Positions 1 through 10,985 of a stretch of DNA of 64,000 nt are shown one piece after another (position 1 is the first letter of the stretch; each line of letters opens with the position of its first letter). The position numbers were made by a program, and so were the translations under genes. The DNA is taken from NCBI GenBank assembly GCA_030491005.1, contig JAKZMJ010000001.1, positions 186,001 to 250,000 on the forward strand. Reading direction: 5' to 3'. Origin of the DNA: Sulfurospirillum sp. (GTDB lineage: Bacteria > Campylobacterota > Campylobacteria > Campylobacterales > Arcobacteraceae). The notes beneath the pieces are model-generated. The model worked only from the letters and a program-made list of their open reading frames with translations. It was not told the DNA's origin and searched no databases.

Positions 1-2304
1 TTAGGAGATGTGTCAAATGTTTCACATTTTAATGCACATAAAAATGTAGCAATAGGAATTAACAAAGGTTTAGAAGGTGACTCTATTGCTTTAGTTAAAA
101 AAATAAAAAAAATCACAAAAGATTTTGAAAAAAAATATAAAAATTTACAGTTTGATACATATACAGATACTTCTGTTTGGATTAAAAATAGATTAAATAC
201 AGTTGTGGCAAATATTTTATTTGGTTTAATTTTATTATTTATTGCTTTATTTTTCTTTATAAATATAAGAATTGCTATTGTTATTGCTATTGGAATTCCA
301 ACTTCTTTTATGATAGGACTTATTGCTGCTGATTTTTTAGGATATAGTTTAAATATGCTTTCATTATTAGGAGCGTTAATTGCCTTAGGAATGCTAGTTG
401 ATGAAGCTATTGTTGTAGGGGAGAATATTTACCGTCATATGGAAATGGGCAAAAGTAAATATGATGCAGCTGTTGATGGTGCTATGGAGATGTTTCCTGC
501 TGTTTTAACAGCAACTGCTACAACGATATTTGCATTTTTACCAATACTGCTAATGACAGGAGATACGGGACGATTTATGCAAATACTTCCTATTATGATT
601 AGTATTTTGCTTTTATCTTCTTTGTTTGAAGCATTTTTCTTTCTACCTTTACATGCAAAAGAGATTTTAAAAGTTAATAAAAATGATAAAAAATCTCACA
701 AAGTTTGGGATTTTAATTATAGAATTTATACTAGAATATTAAGTTTTTTATTAAGAGGGAAATATCTTAGTATTTTTCTTATGTTATTTATTATATTTAT
801 ATCTACTTATTATATATTTAAATCACAAAAATTTAAATTTATGCCAGCATTTGATTCAACACAGATTTATATTTCAGGTTCGGTTGGAGTTGGTAAAAAA
901 ATTAAACAAACAGAAGAAGAAGTGTTTAAATTAGAAAAGAAAATATTAAAAAATGCAAACTTTGAAACTTCTATTTCATCATTGACTTCAATTACAGGAT
1001 TAAAACTTGATGGGAAAAATCAAGCTCAATATGAAGAATTTTATTTTCAATTATTTTTAAATCTTTATGAAAGAAAAGCTAGTAATTTTTTTGAAGTTTA
1101 TATTAATCCTTATTTATCTCCAAAATATGATGATACGAATATGATTAGAATCATAGATGCAAAAGATATTGAAAAAAAATTAAAAATAATTTTACAAAAA
1201 GATATCCAATCAAAGAAATTTGATGAATTAAAAATATTTGTATTACAATCAGGAATTGTAAAAAATGATATTGAAATAGCAATATCTGGAAATAAAAATG
1301 AAGTATCTTTAGCTATTAAACAACTAAAAAATAAATTAGGACAAATAAAAGGAGTATCAAATATATTTGATGATGCACTAGTAGGAAACTATGAATTAAA
1401 ATTCAAAGTTAATTCTTATGGTCATAATTTAGGAATTAGTGAACAAAGTATCTTAAATGAATTAAGACCTGTTTATTTTAAAGCCACATATGCAAAAATG
1501 TTTGATGATAATGGTATTGTCAATATAGTTTTTAAGAGTTTATCAAAAGATATTTTAGATAGTTTGGATACTTTTGAGATTAATACTTCTTCAAATCGAA
1601 AAGTATTATTATCGCAAGTTGTAGATTTTATAAAGCTTCCTGCATATACACAGATATTTAAAGAAAATAATAAACAAATCATAAGTATAATTGCAAGTAT
1701 AAATGATATTACTTCAGCTGAAGTATATTCTATATTAGAAGATGATATAAAAGAGTTGAGACAAAAGGTAAGACTAAAAATAAAAGGTGAAGAAGAAGAA
1801 AATCAAAAAGTTCAAAAAGAAATGATGCAAGCAGGTATAATAGCTGTTATTCTTATAATGATGGCATTGGTATGGATGTTTAATTCTATTATTAAACCTT
1901 TGATTATCATTTCTACTATTCCTTTATCAGGCTTGGGTGTTTTACTTGGGCATCTTATTATGGATATAAATCTAACTATGCCTAGTATGATAGGTATGGT
2001 TGGACTAGCTGGTGTTATTGTTAATGATGGTATTATTATGATGGATTTTATTAAAAAAGCCACAACAATAGATGAATTAGAAAAACAAGCAAAAATGCGA
2101 CTAAGACCTATTTTGTTAACTTCAGTTACTACTGTTTTAGGATTAAGTAGTTTGATATTTTTTGCTTCAGGACAAGCTTTGATTTTACAGCCCATGGCTA
2201 TTTCTTTAGGTTTTGGAATTTTATGGGCAACTGTATTAAACTTATATTATGTTCCTATGATATACAGAATAATATATTTACGAAAAGAAATAAAACTAAT
2301 TTAA
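1..2304 (+). CDS. RND-family efflux transporter, inner-membrane pump (5' end outside window)
   Basis: The reading frame is open to the first base, so this is the C-terminal three quarters of a roughly 1000-residue proton-driven RND pump. Visible are a first hydrophobic block (about nt 200-660) with the TM4-like motif GMLVDEAIVVGEN, a large periplasmic domain rich in Lys and Glu, and a second membrane block (nt 1830-2270) containing GLAGVIVNDG. In AcrB the TM4 proton-relay pair is Asp-Asp; here it reads Asp-Glu (codons at 400 and 403). The substrate cannot be told from sequence. The membrane fusion protein and outer-membrane partner would be expected upstream, outside the window. Family assignment is firm, subfamily is not. 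Confidence 0.93.
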   Translation, partial: LGDVSNVSHFNAHKNVAIGINKGLEGDSIALVKKIKKITKDFEKKYKNLQFDTYTDTSVWIKNRLNTVVANILFGLILLFIALFFFINIRIAIVIAIGIPTSFMIGLIAADFLGYSLNMLSLLGALIALGMLVDEAIVVGENIYRHMEMGKSKYDAAVDGAMEMFPAVLTATATTIFAFLPILLMTGDTGRFMQILPIMISILLLSSLFEAFFFLPLHAKEILKVNKNDKKSHKVWDFNYRIYTRILSFLLRGKYLSIFLMLFIIFISTYYIFKSQKFKFMPAFDSTQIYISGSVGVGKKIKQTEEEVFKLEKKILKNANFETSISSLTSITGLKLDGKNQAQYEEFYFQLFLNLYERKASNFFEVYINPYLSPKYDDTNMIRIIDAKDIEKKLKIILQKDIQSKKFDELKIFVLQSGIVKNDIEIAISGNKNEVSLAIKQLKNKLGQIKGVSNIFDDALVGNYELKFKVNSYGHNLGISEQSILNELRPVYFKATYAKMFDDNGIVNIVFKSLSKDILDSLDTFEINTSSNRKVLLSQVVDFIKLPAYTQIFKENNKQIISIIASINDITSAEVYSILEDDIKELRQKVRLKIKGEEEENQKVQKEMMQAGIIAVILIMMALVWMFNSIIKPLIIISTIPLSGLGVLLGHLIMDINLTMPSMIGMVGLAGVIVNDGIIMMDFIKKATTIDELEKQAKMRLRPILLTSVTTVLGLSSLIFFASGQALILQPMAISLGFGILWATVLNLYYVPMIYRIIYLRKEIKLI

Positions 2305-2399
2305 CTATGATTTAATTGTATGTTGAGATAAATCCAATAAAATATAATGTATCTTAAAGTGCGATAATTTTATACTAAAAATAAATTAAAAGGTTTATT

Positions 2400-3587
2400 A
2401 TGAACTTAGAAGAGTTAGATAAAAAATATGTTTTAAATACATATGCAAAAAAATATGTTAATTTTACAAAAGGAAATAATGCTACATTATTTGACGATAA
2501 AAACAATGACTTTATTGACTTTACATCTGGTATTGGCGTGGTTAGTGTCGGACATGGAAATGAAATATTAAGCCAAAGTATTTATGAACAAACTAATAAA
2601 TTAATACATACTTCAAATTTATATAGCATAGAACCACAAATTAAACTAGCACAAAAAATATCTACTTTAGCTAAGATGGATATGGCTATGTTCTTTGCAA
2701 ACTCAGGTGCAGAAGCAAATGAAGGTGCTATTAAGATAGCTAGAAAATATGGTCAAATAAATTTTGAAAATAAAAGATACAAAATCATTACATTAAAAAA
2801 TTCTTTTCACGGAAGAACTATTACCACAGTTAAAGCAACAGGTCAAGAAAAATTTCATACGAAGAATTTTTCACCTTATCCTGATGGTTTTTCATATGAT
2901 AATACTATTGATGATATATACACTTCTATTGACAATGAAACAGTGGCAGTTATGATTGAACTTGTTCAAGGGGAGGGTGGAGTAATACCTTTTGCAAAAA
3001 AAGATATACAAGAATTAGAAATATTTTTAAAAAAGAATAAAATATTATTTATAATTGATGAAGTACAAACAGGTATTTACCGTACTGGTGAGTTCTTGGC
3101 ATCTAATTTATATGATATACAACCTGATATTATAACTATTGCAAAAGGTTTAGCAGGAGGTGTACCTATTGGAGCAGTTTTATGTAAGCATAAGAATATC
3201 TTTGAAGCAGGAGATCATGGTTCAACTTTTGGTGGAAACTATTTAAGTACCCAAGCGTCTAGTACTGTATTAGATATATTATTTAAATGTAAAAAAGATG
3301 GTACATTAGATGAAACTATTAAATATTTTACAAAAACATTAAATGCTATATATAAAAAATATCAAGATTTATTCCTAGATGAAGTTGGACTTGGTCTTAT
3401 GTTAGGACTTAGACTAAAAGATAGTAATATTTTATCAAAAATCGTAGAATTGTGCTTTGAAAAAAGACTTCTAGTTTTAAGAGCAGGAGAAAATACTTTA
3501 CGATTTCTTCCACCACTTACTATTACTAATGATGAGATTGATGAAGGTTTTAAAAGATTAGATGATGTATTATCTAAAATTAAATAA
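2400..3587 (+). CDS. argD: Acetylornithine aminotransferase
   Basis: Class III PLP-dependent aminotransferase of 395 residues, the normal ArgD length. It transfers an amino group between N-acetylornithine and N-acetylglutamate semialdehyde in cytoplasmic arginine synthesis; many ArgDs also serve lysine synthesis as succinyl-DAP aminotransferase. Seen in the protein: NSGAEANEGAIK (PLP phosphate region), SFHGRT, DEVQTGIYRTG (Asp binding the pyridine nitrogen) and the Schiff-base Lys in TIAKGLAGGVPIGA. AAGG lies 8-9 bases before the ATG. It stands alone between the RND pump and a convergent lipoprotein gene. Ornithine or 4-aminobutyrate aminotransferase activity is the main alternative within this family. 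Confidence 0.9.
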   Translation: MNLEELDKKYVLNTYAKKYVNFTKGNNATLFDDKNNDFIDFTSGIGVVSVGHGNEILSQSIYEQTNKLIHTSNLYSIEPQIKLAQKISTLAKMDMAMFFANSGAEANEGAIKIARKYGQINFENKRYKIITLKNSFHGRTITTVKATGQEKFHTKNFSPYPDGFSYDNTIDDIYTSIDNETVAVMIELVQGEGGVIPFAKKDIQELEIFLKKNKILFIIDEVQTGIYRTGEFLASNLYDIQPDIITIAKGLAGGVPIGAVLCKHKNIFEAGDHGSTFGGNYLSTQASSTVLDILFKCKKDGTLDETIKYFTKTLNAIYKKYQDLFLDEVGLGLMLGLRLKDSNILSKIVELCFEKRLLVLRAGENTLRFLPPLTITNDEIDEGFKRLDDVLSKIK

Positions 3588-3604
3588 AAATATTATTTTT
3601 ATTT
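3582..3604. terminator. AT-only palindrome between convergent genes, possible bidirectional terminator
   Basis: Eleven bases (3582-3592) pair perfectly with 3594-3604 around a single T. The element overlaps the argD stop codon and precedes the stop of the convergent lipoprotein gene. It is made only of A and T, so it may be chance in this AT-rich genome. Confidence 0.35.
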
Positions 3605-3629
3605 AATTTTAATTCTTTTAAGGTAATCA

Positions 3630-4646
3630 TTATTTTATAAAGTTGTATTTTTCAATTTCTTTTAGTGTCATGGTATGCATATTATCACCAAAAGCCACAT
3701 TAATTGTAAAAAAATAAAAATCATATCCTTTTTCAAATCCTAACATAGTAGTAAAATATAATATTTGGTCATGGTGGGCTTTGTCATTTTTTGCATAATC
3801 TTTAGCTTGAATTTCTTTACCTTCTTCATTACTGCTCCAACTATGAACACCTAACTTTGAGCCTTTGTCGATATTTCTTAATACACCAGCAGTAAATAAA
3901 TCAACTCCACCAGAAGCTATATCTGTATCATCTCCTTTATTAACTGTTAAAACTTTTGTATTAAGTCCATGTTTTCTTAATAATAAACCAGTTTGTGTTG
4001 TAAGTTGAGAAAGAGATCCACCTATATTTTTCAGTCTTATTTCTTTAATATTTGGATAGTTTTTTGTAATATCAACCATAGCATTAAAATCTTTTATACC
4101 TAAGTCTCCATTTTGAATAATCGCATAATCATCTGTATGATTATAAATAATGTCAACACTTCCATAAGAAAATAAATCTATTGAAAATTCAACTGACAAT
4201 TCATTTGAGTTACATTTGGCTATATTTTTTGTAATTTTAATCTTATCACATTTAAAAGTCTTCTTATTAGAATCTGTGAATGTGATTTTAACATTTTCAT
4301 CACTTTGCTCACTTAGTACAATTTTTAGTACATTATTACCTTTTTTATAGATAATTTTTTCTTCATCTAATGTTGAATAATCTTTTAAGGTATATCTTAT
4401 CTTTTGATTATTTACTTTTATAATAGTATCTGGTATGGATATTGTTGTATTCAAATCAACAAAACTATGGGGTCTATCCATTAATTTTGAAGATATGGCA
4501 TCTATATTTGCTGAACCTGAATGATTTTCAACAATTTTTTTGTAATATTCTTTAGAATAAGGTACAACTTTTTCTTCTTGTTCTTTATTACAAGCATTAA
4601 AAACTAAAAGTATAAACAAAACATAAAATATAGTAAATTTCTTCAT
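3630..4646 (-). CDS. Periplasmic lipoprotein with ClpP/crotonase-like fold
   Basis: A 338-residue protein with a type II signal peptide: lipobox VFNAC with Cys19 as the lipidated residue. Residues about 190-300 resemble the ClpP-like periplasmic proteins of COG3904. A Gly-Gly turn (IGGSLSQL) is followed by a GLLLRKHGLNTKV helix-strand pair, a DIASGGVDLFTAG segment where the nucleophile helix is expected, and LGVHSW. The canonical Cys-Ala-Ser-Ala nucleophile segment is altered, so catalysis is uncertain. The N-terminal 190 residues look like a beta-rich domain I do not recognise. It is convergent with argD and has its own upstream region. The lipoprotein call is solid; the fold is a motif-level inference. 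Confidence 0.7.
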   Translation of the reverse strand: MKKFTIFYVLFILLVFNACNKEQEEKVVPYSKEYYKKIVENHSGSANIDAISSKLMDRPHSFVDLNTTISIPDTIIKVNNQKIRYTLKDYSTLDEEKIIYKKGNNVLKIVLSEQSDENVKITFTDSNKKTFKCDKIKITKNIAKCNSNELSVEFSIDLFSYGSVDIIYNHTDDYAIIQNGDLGIKDFNAMVDITKNYPNIKEIRLKNIGGSLSQLTTQTGLLLRKHGLNTKVLTVNKGDDTDIASGGVDLFTAGVLRNIDKGSKLGVHSWSSNEEGKEIQAKDYAKNDKAHHDQILYFTTMLGFEKGYDFYFFTINVAFGDNMHTMTLKEIEKYNFIK

Positions 4647-4858
4647 TAAATATCCTTATTTAAGCTAAATTTTTTATTAAAAACCTATAATCAAGTACTA
4701 TTATGTTGTTATTTTACTTAATCACAACTTAATAAGAATTAGCAATTATTTTAAAAAATTTATATTGTAATACCTTATTAAAAAGATATAGAAGATTTAC
4801 AAATTATAAAACAACAAATAAATTTGCGTTTATTAAGTTTAAATAGACTTTTGGTTAC

Positions 4859-4886
4859 AATTCCTTTTTATTTGAAAAAAAGGAAT
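4859..4886 (+). promoter_or_regulatory. Hairpin covering the guaA ribosome-binding site
   Basis: AATTCCTTTTT pairs with AAAAAAAGGAAT across a short TTTGA-like loop. The 3' arm contains the AAGGA that serves as Shine-Dalgarno for guaA (ATG at 4894), so the folded form would hide it. No purine-riboswitch core was seen in the 247 bases upstream. Confidence 0.4.
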
Positions 4887-4893
4887 CTATTTA

Positions 4894-6429
4894 ATGAAAC
4901 ATGTACCAATAATTGTACTAGATTTTGGGAGTCAATATACTCAAATCATAGCTAGAAAACTAAGAGAATCAGGTGTTTATTCTGAAATTGTCCCTTATAA
5001 TGAAAAAATAGAAAACATTCTAAGAAAAAGTCCAAGTGGTATTATACTCTCAGGTGGACCTGCTTCTGTTTATTCAAAAGATTCATATCATCCAGATGAA
5101 CACATATTTAATTTAGGTATTCCAATTTTAGGAATATGTTATGGAATGCAATTAATGTCACAGTTTTTTGGAGGTTCAGTTGTACCAGCTAATCAACAAG
5201 AATATGGTAAGGCAAAACTTACATTTGTAAAGCAAAATGATATTTTTAAAAATACATCTGATGAACAAATCGTTTGGATGAGTCATGGAGATAAGGTAGA
5301 TGAATTACCACATGGCTTTGAGATTATTGCTACAAGTGAAAACTCTCCTTATGCTGCAATTGTAAATGAAAAAGAAAGAATGTATGCTTTTCAATTTCAT
5401 CCTGAAGTTTATCACTCAGATGAAGGAAGTAAAATACTTAAAAATTTTGCAAAATATATTTGTAATTGTGAAAGTACTTGGAATATGGGTTCTTTTGCTA
5501 AAGAGCAAATTGAAAAGATAAAACAAAGCGTTGGAGATAAAAAAGTATTATGTGGAGTTAGTGGTGGAGTTGATAGTTCTGTGGTTGCAACCTTGCTTAA
5601 TGAAGCAATTGGAGATAATGTAATTTGTGTTTTTGTAGACAATGGTTTATTAAGAGCCAATGAAGTACAAGAAGTACAAGATATGTTTAAAACCAGAGGA
5701 GTTCCTTTAATTACTATTGATGCAAGTGAAGTATTTCTTAAAAAACTTGAAGGCATTACAGACCCTGAGACAAAAAGAAAAATAATAGGTGAGACATTTA
5801 TAGAAATATTTGATATAGAAGCTAAAAAACACAATGGAATTGAATTTCTAGCCCAAGGTACACTATATACAGATGTTATTGAATCAGTTAGTGTAAAAGG
5901 TCCTTCAAAAACAATTAAATCACACCATAATGTGGGAGGACTTCCTTCTTGGATGACTTTTGAATTAATTGAACCTTTAAGAGAGATTTTTAAAGATGAA
6001 GTTAGACTATTAGGACTTGAGCTTGGACTTCCAAAAGATATGATAGGTAGACATCCATTCCCAGGACCTGGACTTGCTATTAGAATTATGGGAGATGTAA
6101 ATAAATCTGATTTAAAAATTCTAAGAAAAGCAGATGTTATTATGTTAGAAGTATTACGATCAAGTGGTTATTATGATAAAACATGGCAGGCTTTTACTGT
6201 TTTATTAAATGTAAAATCAGTTGGAGTTATGGGAGATAATAGAACTTATGATAATACGATATGTGTTAGAATTGTAAATGCAACAGATGGTATGACAGCA
6301 ACTTTTGCTTATATTCCTCATGATATATTAGAAACAATTTCACGAAGAATTATTAATGAAGTTTGGGGAATTAACAGAGTAGTTTATGATATAAGTTCAA
6401 AACCACCTGCAACTATAGAGTGGGAATAA
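4894..6429 (+). CDS. guaA: GMP synthase (glutamine-hydrolysing)
   Basis: Amidates XMP to GMP using glutamine and ATP in the cytoplasm. The 511 residues contain the class I glutamine amidotransferase domain at the N-terminus (nucleophile Cys82 in GICYGMQ, the HPEV His/Glu pair near residue 170), the PP-loop ATP pyrophosphatase domain (GVSGGVDSS near residue 223), and the C-terminal dimerization domain ending in KPPATIEWE, the hallmark GuaA C-terminus. Length and all three domains are complete. AAAGGAAT precedes the ATG. It is a single-gene unit closed by a strong hairpin at 6464-6498. Confidence 0.98.
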   Translation: MKHVPIIVLDFGSQYTQIIARKLRESGVYSEIVPYNEKIENILRKSPSGIILSGGPASVYSKDSYHPDEHIFNLGIPILGICYGMQLMSQFFGGSVVPANQQEYGKAKLTFVKQNDIFKNTSDEQIVWMSHGDKVDELPHGFEIIATSENSPYAAIVNEKERMYAFQFHPEVYHSDEGSKILKNFAKYICNCESTWNMGSFAKEQIEKIKQSVGDKKVLCGVSGGVDSSVVATLLNEAIGDNVICVFVDNGLLRANEVQEVQDMFKTRGVPLITIDASEVFLKKLEGITDPETKRKIIGETFIEIFDIEAKKHNGIEFLAQGTLYTDVIESVSVKGPSKTIKSHHNVGGLPSWMTFELIEPLREIFKDEVRLLGLELGLPKDMIGRHPFPGPGLAIRIMGDVNKSDLKILRKADVIMLEVLRSSGYYDKTWQAFTVLLNVKSVGVMGDNRTYDNTICVRIVNATDGMTATFAYIPHDILETISRRIINEVWGINRVVYDISSKPPATIEWE

Positions 6430-6463
6430 ATAGCTTAAATAAAATTTTTATTCTTCTAAAGTT

Positions 6464-6498
6464 AAAAGAGGTACAACACTTTTCATGTACCTCTTTTT
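6464..6498. terminator. Bidirectional intrinsic terminator between guaA and nifU
   Basis: AAAAGAGGTACA (6464-6475) pairs perfectly with TGTACCTCTTTT (6486-6497), leaving a 10-base loop. The A-tract on one side and T-tract on the other let it end transcription from both convergent genes. Confidence 0.88.
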
Positions 6499-6511
6499 AA
6501 ATCTATTAGTT

Positions 6512-7492
6512 TTAAATTGGTAAAACTCTAATATTCTCATCAACTTTTTGTTTTAATATAGACTCAATAGCATAAAGTGTTCCAGTATCACCAGAAGCAC
6601 AACCATTACACGCACCTAAATATCTAATATATAAATCATAATGAGGAATATTTTCTTTTATATCAATAATCTCCATATTTCCACCATCCATAACTAGCAT
6701 AGGTCTAATGTCTTCATCTAATACAGAATCAATAGTTTTAATTCTTTGAACAATGGTCATTTTATCAAAAGTACTACTTCCCTCAGCACTTAAATCTGCT
6801 GCAATTTTTAATTTTTCTTCTTCCATTTCTTCTCTTGTATCTTTTAAAATATCAACCAAATAATATTCTCTATCTTCATGACCACCTGCTTTAATACATG
6901 ATTTACAAAAAGCACCTGCTTTTGTATAATCAGTTATTTGTTCAACTGTAGTTAAGTCATTTATTTTAATAACTTCTTGAATAGTTCCTAAGCTAACTCT
7001 TGCACATTCACATACTATAACTTCAGTTTCAAAGGAGTCCATATCTACACCTTTATATTGTGCAGCTGCTTTTTTAATAACATCATAAGCCATAACTGAA
7101 CAGTGCATTTTTTGAGGTGGAACAGCAGGTGTATCAGGCTCATCTCTTAAGGCATGTTCTACATCAATATTTGTAATTTTAACAGCCTCATCAACAGTTT
7201 TACCTATACATAATTCAGCCATAACATCAGATGATGCAATAGCAGTTCCACAACCAAAAGATTTGAATTTTGATTCTTCAATTACATTTGTTTCTTCATT
7301 TACTGCCCAATATAATCGAACAGCATCTCCACATGATTCAGCACCAAAATCTGCAATAATTAATTTTGAATTTAATTCTTCTGCTCTTTGCTCACTTATT
7401 TCACCTTGATGTGTTGGGTCGTCCATTCTTCTAATTACATTTTCCGAGTATTCATCCCAAATTGAACCAGATATTAGAGTATTTTTAGCCAT
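6512..7492 (-). CDS. nifU: NifU-type Fe-S cluster scaffold protein
   Basis: Modular scaffold of 326 residues on which Fe-S clusters are assembled from NifS-supplied sulfur. Domain 1 (about 1-125) is IscU-like with cysteines in ESCGDAVRL, SFGCGTA and MHCSVMA. Domain 2 (about 155-210) is a BFD-like [2Fe-2S] domain with VCECARVS and CKSCIKAGG. Domain 3 (about 240-326) is the NifU C-terminal domain with GACNGCASG. In Campylobacterota this NIF pair is the general Fe-S assembly system, not a sign of nitrogen fixation, and no nitrogenase genes are present here. It lies 21 bases downstream of nifS in the same operon. Confidence 0.96.
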   Translation of the reverse strand: MAKNTLISGSIWDEYSENVIRRMDDPTHQGEISEQRAEELNSKLIIADFGAESCGDAVRLYWAVNEETNVIEESKFKSFGCGTAIASSDVMAELCIGKTVDEAVKITNIDVEHALRDEPDTPAVPPQKMHCSVMAYDVIKKAAAQYKGVDMDSFETEVIVCECARVSLGTIQEVIKINDLTTVEQITDYTKAGAFCKSCIKAGGHEDREYYLVDILKDTREEMEEEKLKIAADLSAEGSSTFDKMTIVQRIKTIDSVLDEDIRPMLVMDGGNMEIIDIKENIPHYDLYIRYLGACNGCASGDTGTLYAIESILKQKVDENIRVLPI

Positions 7493-7513
7493 TTTTTTTC
7501 CTTAAATTTATTA

Positions 7514-8722
<1,209 letters not shown>

Positions 8723-8752
8723 TTAAAAGTAAAAATTACTTTGTTTTATTAT

Positions 8753-8767
8753 TGATAATTACTATCA
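8753..8767. promoter_or_regulatory. Fur-box-like operator upstream of nifS
   Basis: TGATAATTACTATCA is a 7-1-7 palindrome with one mismatch to the TGATAAT-N-ATTATCA form described for Fur sites in epsilonproteobacteria. It lies 43-57 bases before the nifS start codon, where it would overlap the promoter. Confidence 0.55.
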
Positions 8768-8839
8768 AAGCCTATGAATTCAATCTTCAAAGACATTATA
8801 AGTTAAATAGGATAAAAATTGTCTTAATTTAAAAAAAAA

Positions 8840-10381
8840 CTATCTTGCATAAGATTGTGTTCTTAGTTCTCTAATAACATTTACTTTAATTTCACCTGGA
8901 TATTGGACTTTATTTTCTATTTCACTTGCTATTTCACTTGCTAAAAGTATAGCTTCGTCATCATTTATTAATTGTGCTTTTACAATTACTCTAACTTCTC
9001 TTCCTGCATTAATAGCATAAGCACTACTAACTCCTCTTTTAGATTTTGAAATATTTTCAATTTCTTCAACCCTTTTTAAATAACTTTCAAGAACATCTCT
9101 TCTTGCCCCTGGTCGTGCAGCACTAAGAGCATCGGCAGTACATACAGAGATTGATTCTATATTAATAGGCTCTTCGTGTCCATGATGTGCATAAATAGCA
9201 TTAATAACTGTTGCTGATTCATTATATCTTTTACAAACTTCTACACCTAAATCAACATGTGAGCCAGGAAATTCATGAGTTAATGCTTTTCCTATATCAT
9301 GTAATAATCCTGCTCTTCTTGCTAATATAGGATCTCCACCCATTTGAACAGCTATTAAACCTGCTAAATTAGCTACTTCTAAGGTATGCTTTAAGGCATT
9401 TTGTCCATAAGAAGCTCTATATCTAAGTCTTCCTACAAGTTTCACAAGTTCAGGATGCATAGATTTTATACCTAATTCATAAATAACTTCACTACCTTCT
9501 TTTAAAATATTACTATCAAATTCTGCTTTTATTTTTGTATGTATTTCTTCAATTCTTGCAGGTTGAATTCTACCATCTGCTAACAATTCTTGAATTGTTT
9601 TTGTAGCAATGGCTCGTCTATAAAGGTTGAAAGAAGATACTGTAATAGTATTTGGTGTATCATCAATAATAATATCAACACCTAATTGCATTTCAAGTGT
9701 TTTGATATTTCTACCTTCTTTACCTATTATTTTACCCTTCATCTCATCATTCATAATAGGTATATTATTAATCAATCTCTCAGCTGCAAATTCTCCTGCA
9801 TACCTTGTAACTGCTATTGAAAGCATATTATTTATTTCTTCTTTTAGGTTTAGTTCTGCAATTTTGTATTTTTTTCTAAATATTGAAGCTATTTTGGATC
9901 GTGACTCTTCTTTTACTTGTTCAAACATAAGTTCTTTTGCTTCTTCTTGTGTAAGTCCTGAAGCGTTTTCTAATATCTTACTAACTTTTTGAATATCATT
10001 TTCATAAATTTCTTCTTGTTTTTGCAAATTATTCTTTAGAATTTCTACTTTTTCATTGTTGGAAGTAAATTCTATTTTTTGTTTCTCAATAATTTTTAAT
10101 TGAGTTTCTAAGTGTAAATTTAAATCTTTTTCTTTTTTTTCAATTTGTGAAATTAGATTGTTGTATTCTTTATTAGCAGATTTTCTTTCATTATCGCCAT
10201 TAATTTTTGCTTTAATCTTGGCATTTTTTAAAACAAGTTCTGCTTCTTGTTCGATAAGTTTTGTCTTGATTTTAGCTTGTTCGAGATTAGAATTGAATTT
10301 ATTTTTATAAATTCTTTTTGCTCCAAAAGCACCTACACCTATACCTATAATTCCTATTAATATTTCAACTATAAACTCCAT
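8840..10381 (-). CDS. rny: Ribonuclease Y
   Basis: Membrane-anchored endoribonuclease that starts mRNA decay. The 513 residues show one N-terminal transmembrane segment (about 4-22), a long charged coiled coil (about 25-150), a KH domain with GKIIGKEGRNIK near residue 220, and an HD phosphohydrolase domain with LLHDIGKA near residue 365. Length is typical. It starts 11 bases after the 5-FCL gene in the same direction, so the two are probably cotranscribed. Confidence 0.96.
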   Translation of the reverse strand: MEFIVEILIGIIGIGVGAFGAKRIYKNKFNSNLEQAKIKTKLIEQEAELVLKNAKIKAKINGDNERKSANKEYNNLISQIEKKEKDLNLHLETQLKIIEKQKIEFTSNNEKVEILKNNLQKQEEIYENDIQKVSKILENASGLTQEEAKELMFEQVKEESRSKIASIFRKKYKIAELNLKEEINNMLSIAVTRYAGEFAAERLINNIPIMNDEMKGKIIGKEGRNIKTLEMQLGVDIIIDDTPNTITVSSFNLYRRAIATKTIQELLADGRIQPARIEEIHTKIKAEFDSNILKEGSEVIYELGIKSMHPELVKLVGRLRYRASYGQNALKHTLEVANLAGLIAVQMGGDPILARRAGLLHDIGKALTHEFPGSHVDLGVEVCKRYNESATVINAIYAHHGHEEPINIESISVCTADALSAARPGARRDVLESYLKRVEEIENISKSKRGVSSAYAINAGREVRVIVKAQLINDDEAILLASEIASEIENKVQYPGEIKVNVIRELRTQSYAR

Positions 10382-10392
10382 ATAGCAACCTT

Positions 10393-10926
10393 TTATGTGA
10401 TTATATAATCAGCTTGAATATCGTAGTTATTAGATAATGTAAGTTTACTTTTACATAAAGATAATTGAGTAAAAATTATTGTAGGTTTATAATCTAATCT
10501 AAAAAAAAATCTATCATACATACCTTTTCCAAAACCAATTCTTTTATATTGTTTATCAATGCCAATAATAGGTACAATAGCCAAATCAATTTTTTTACTT
10601 TTTAAAAAAGAATTTTTTGGCTCTTTTATTCCAAATCTCTTTTTTTCTAAGGGCAATCTATACGGTACAAGCTTAAAGCTATCACCTTTCATAAAAGGTA
10701 CAAATACATTTATTTTTCTTTTTCTTAAATCATTAATCAAAGGAAGCACATTAACTTCTTTTTTTAGTGGAATATACAGCAATATATTTTTAGCTGTAGA
10801 TTCATATATAATTTCTTTTAATTTATTTACAATATTTTTATCTCTATAAAACTTTAAAAAGCTACTTACAAATTCTAATCTTTTTATACATGAAAGTCTA
10901 AATTCATGCTTACGATTTTCTTTCAT
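10393..10926 (-). CDS. 5-formyltetrahydrofolate cyclo-ligase
   Basis: Converts 5-formyl-THF to 5,10-methenyl-THF with ATP, returning a storage folate to one-carbon metabolism. The 177 residues carry an early KENRKHEFR basic segment, which in this family contacts ATP, the PLKKEV and KINVFVPFM strands, IDLAIVPIIGID, and the family signature GFGKGMYDRFF. It is slightly shorter than the usual 185-200 residues, the reduction being at the N-terminus. Upstream member of a two-gene unit with rny; divergent from the thioredoxin-like gene at 10986. Confidence 0.88.
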   Translation of the reverse strand: MKENRKHEFRLSCIKRLEFVSSFLKFYRDKNIVNKLKEIIYESTAKNILLYIPLKKEVNVLPLINDLRKRKINVFVPFMKGDSFKLVPYRLPLEKKRFGIKEPKNSFLKSKKIDLAIVPIIGIDKQYKRIGFGKGMYDRFFFRLDYKPTIIFTQLSLCKSKLTLSNNYDIQADYIIT

Positions 10927-10985
10927 TTTTAAGCCTTAATAAGATAGAATTCTACCTTAGAAACATTCTACCATAAGGAATTAAA

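Noticed and set aside
1473-2195. Minus-strand open frames inside the RND gene
   Set aside because: They lie wholly under a well-supported coding region, have no RBS, and show biased, low-complexity hydrophobic composition expected from an antisense frame.
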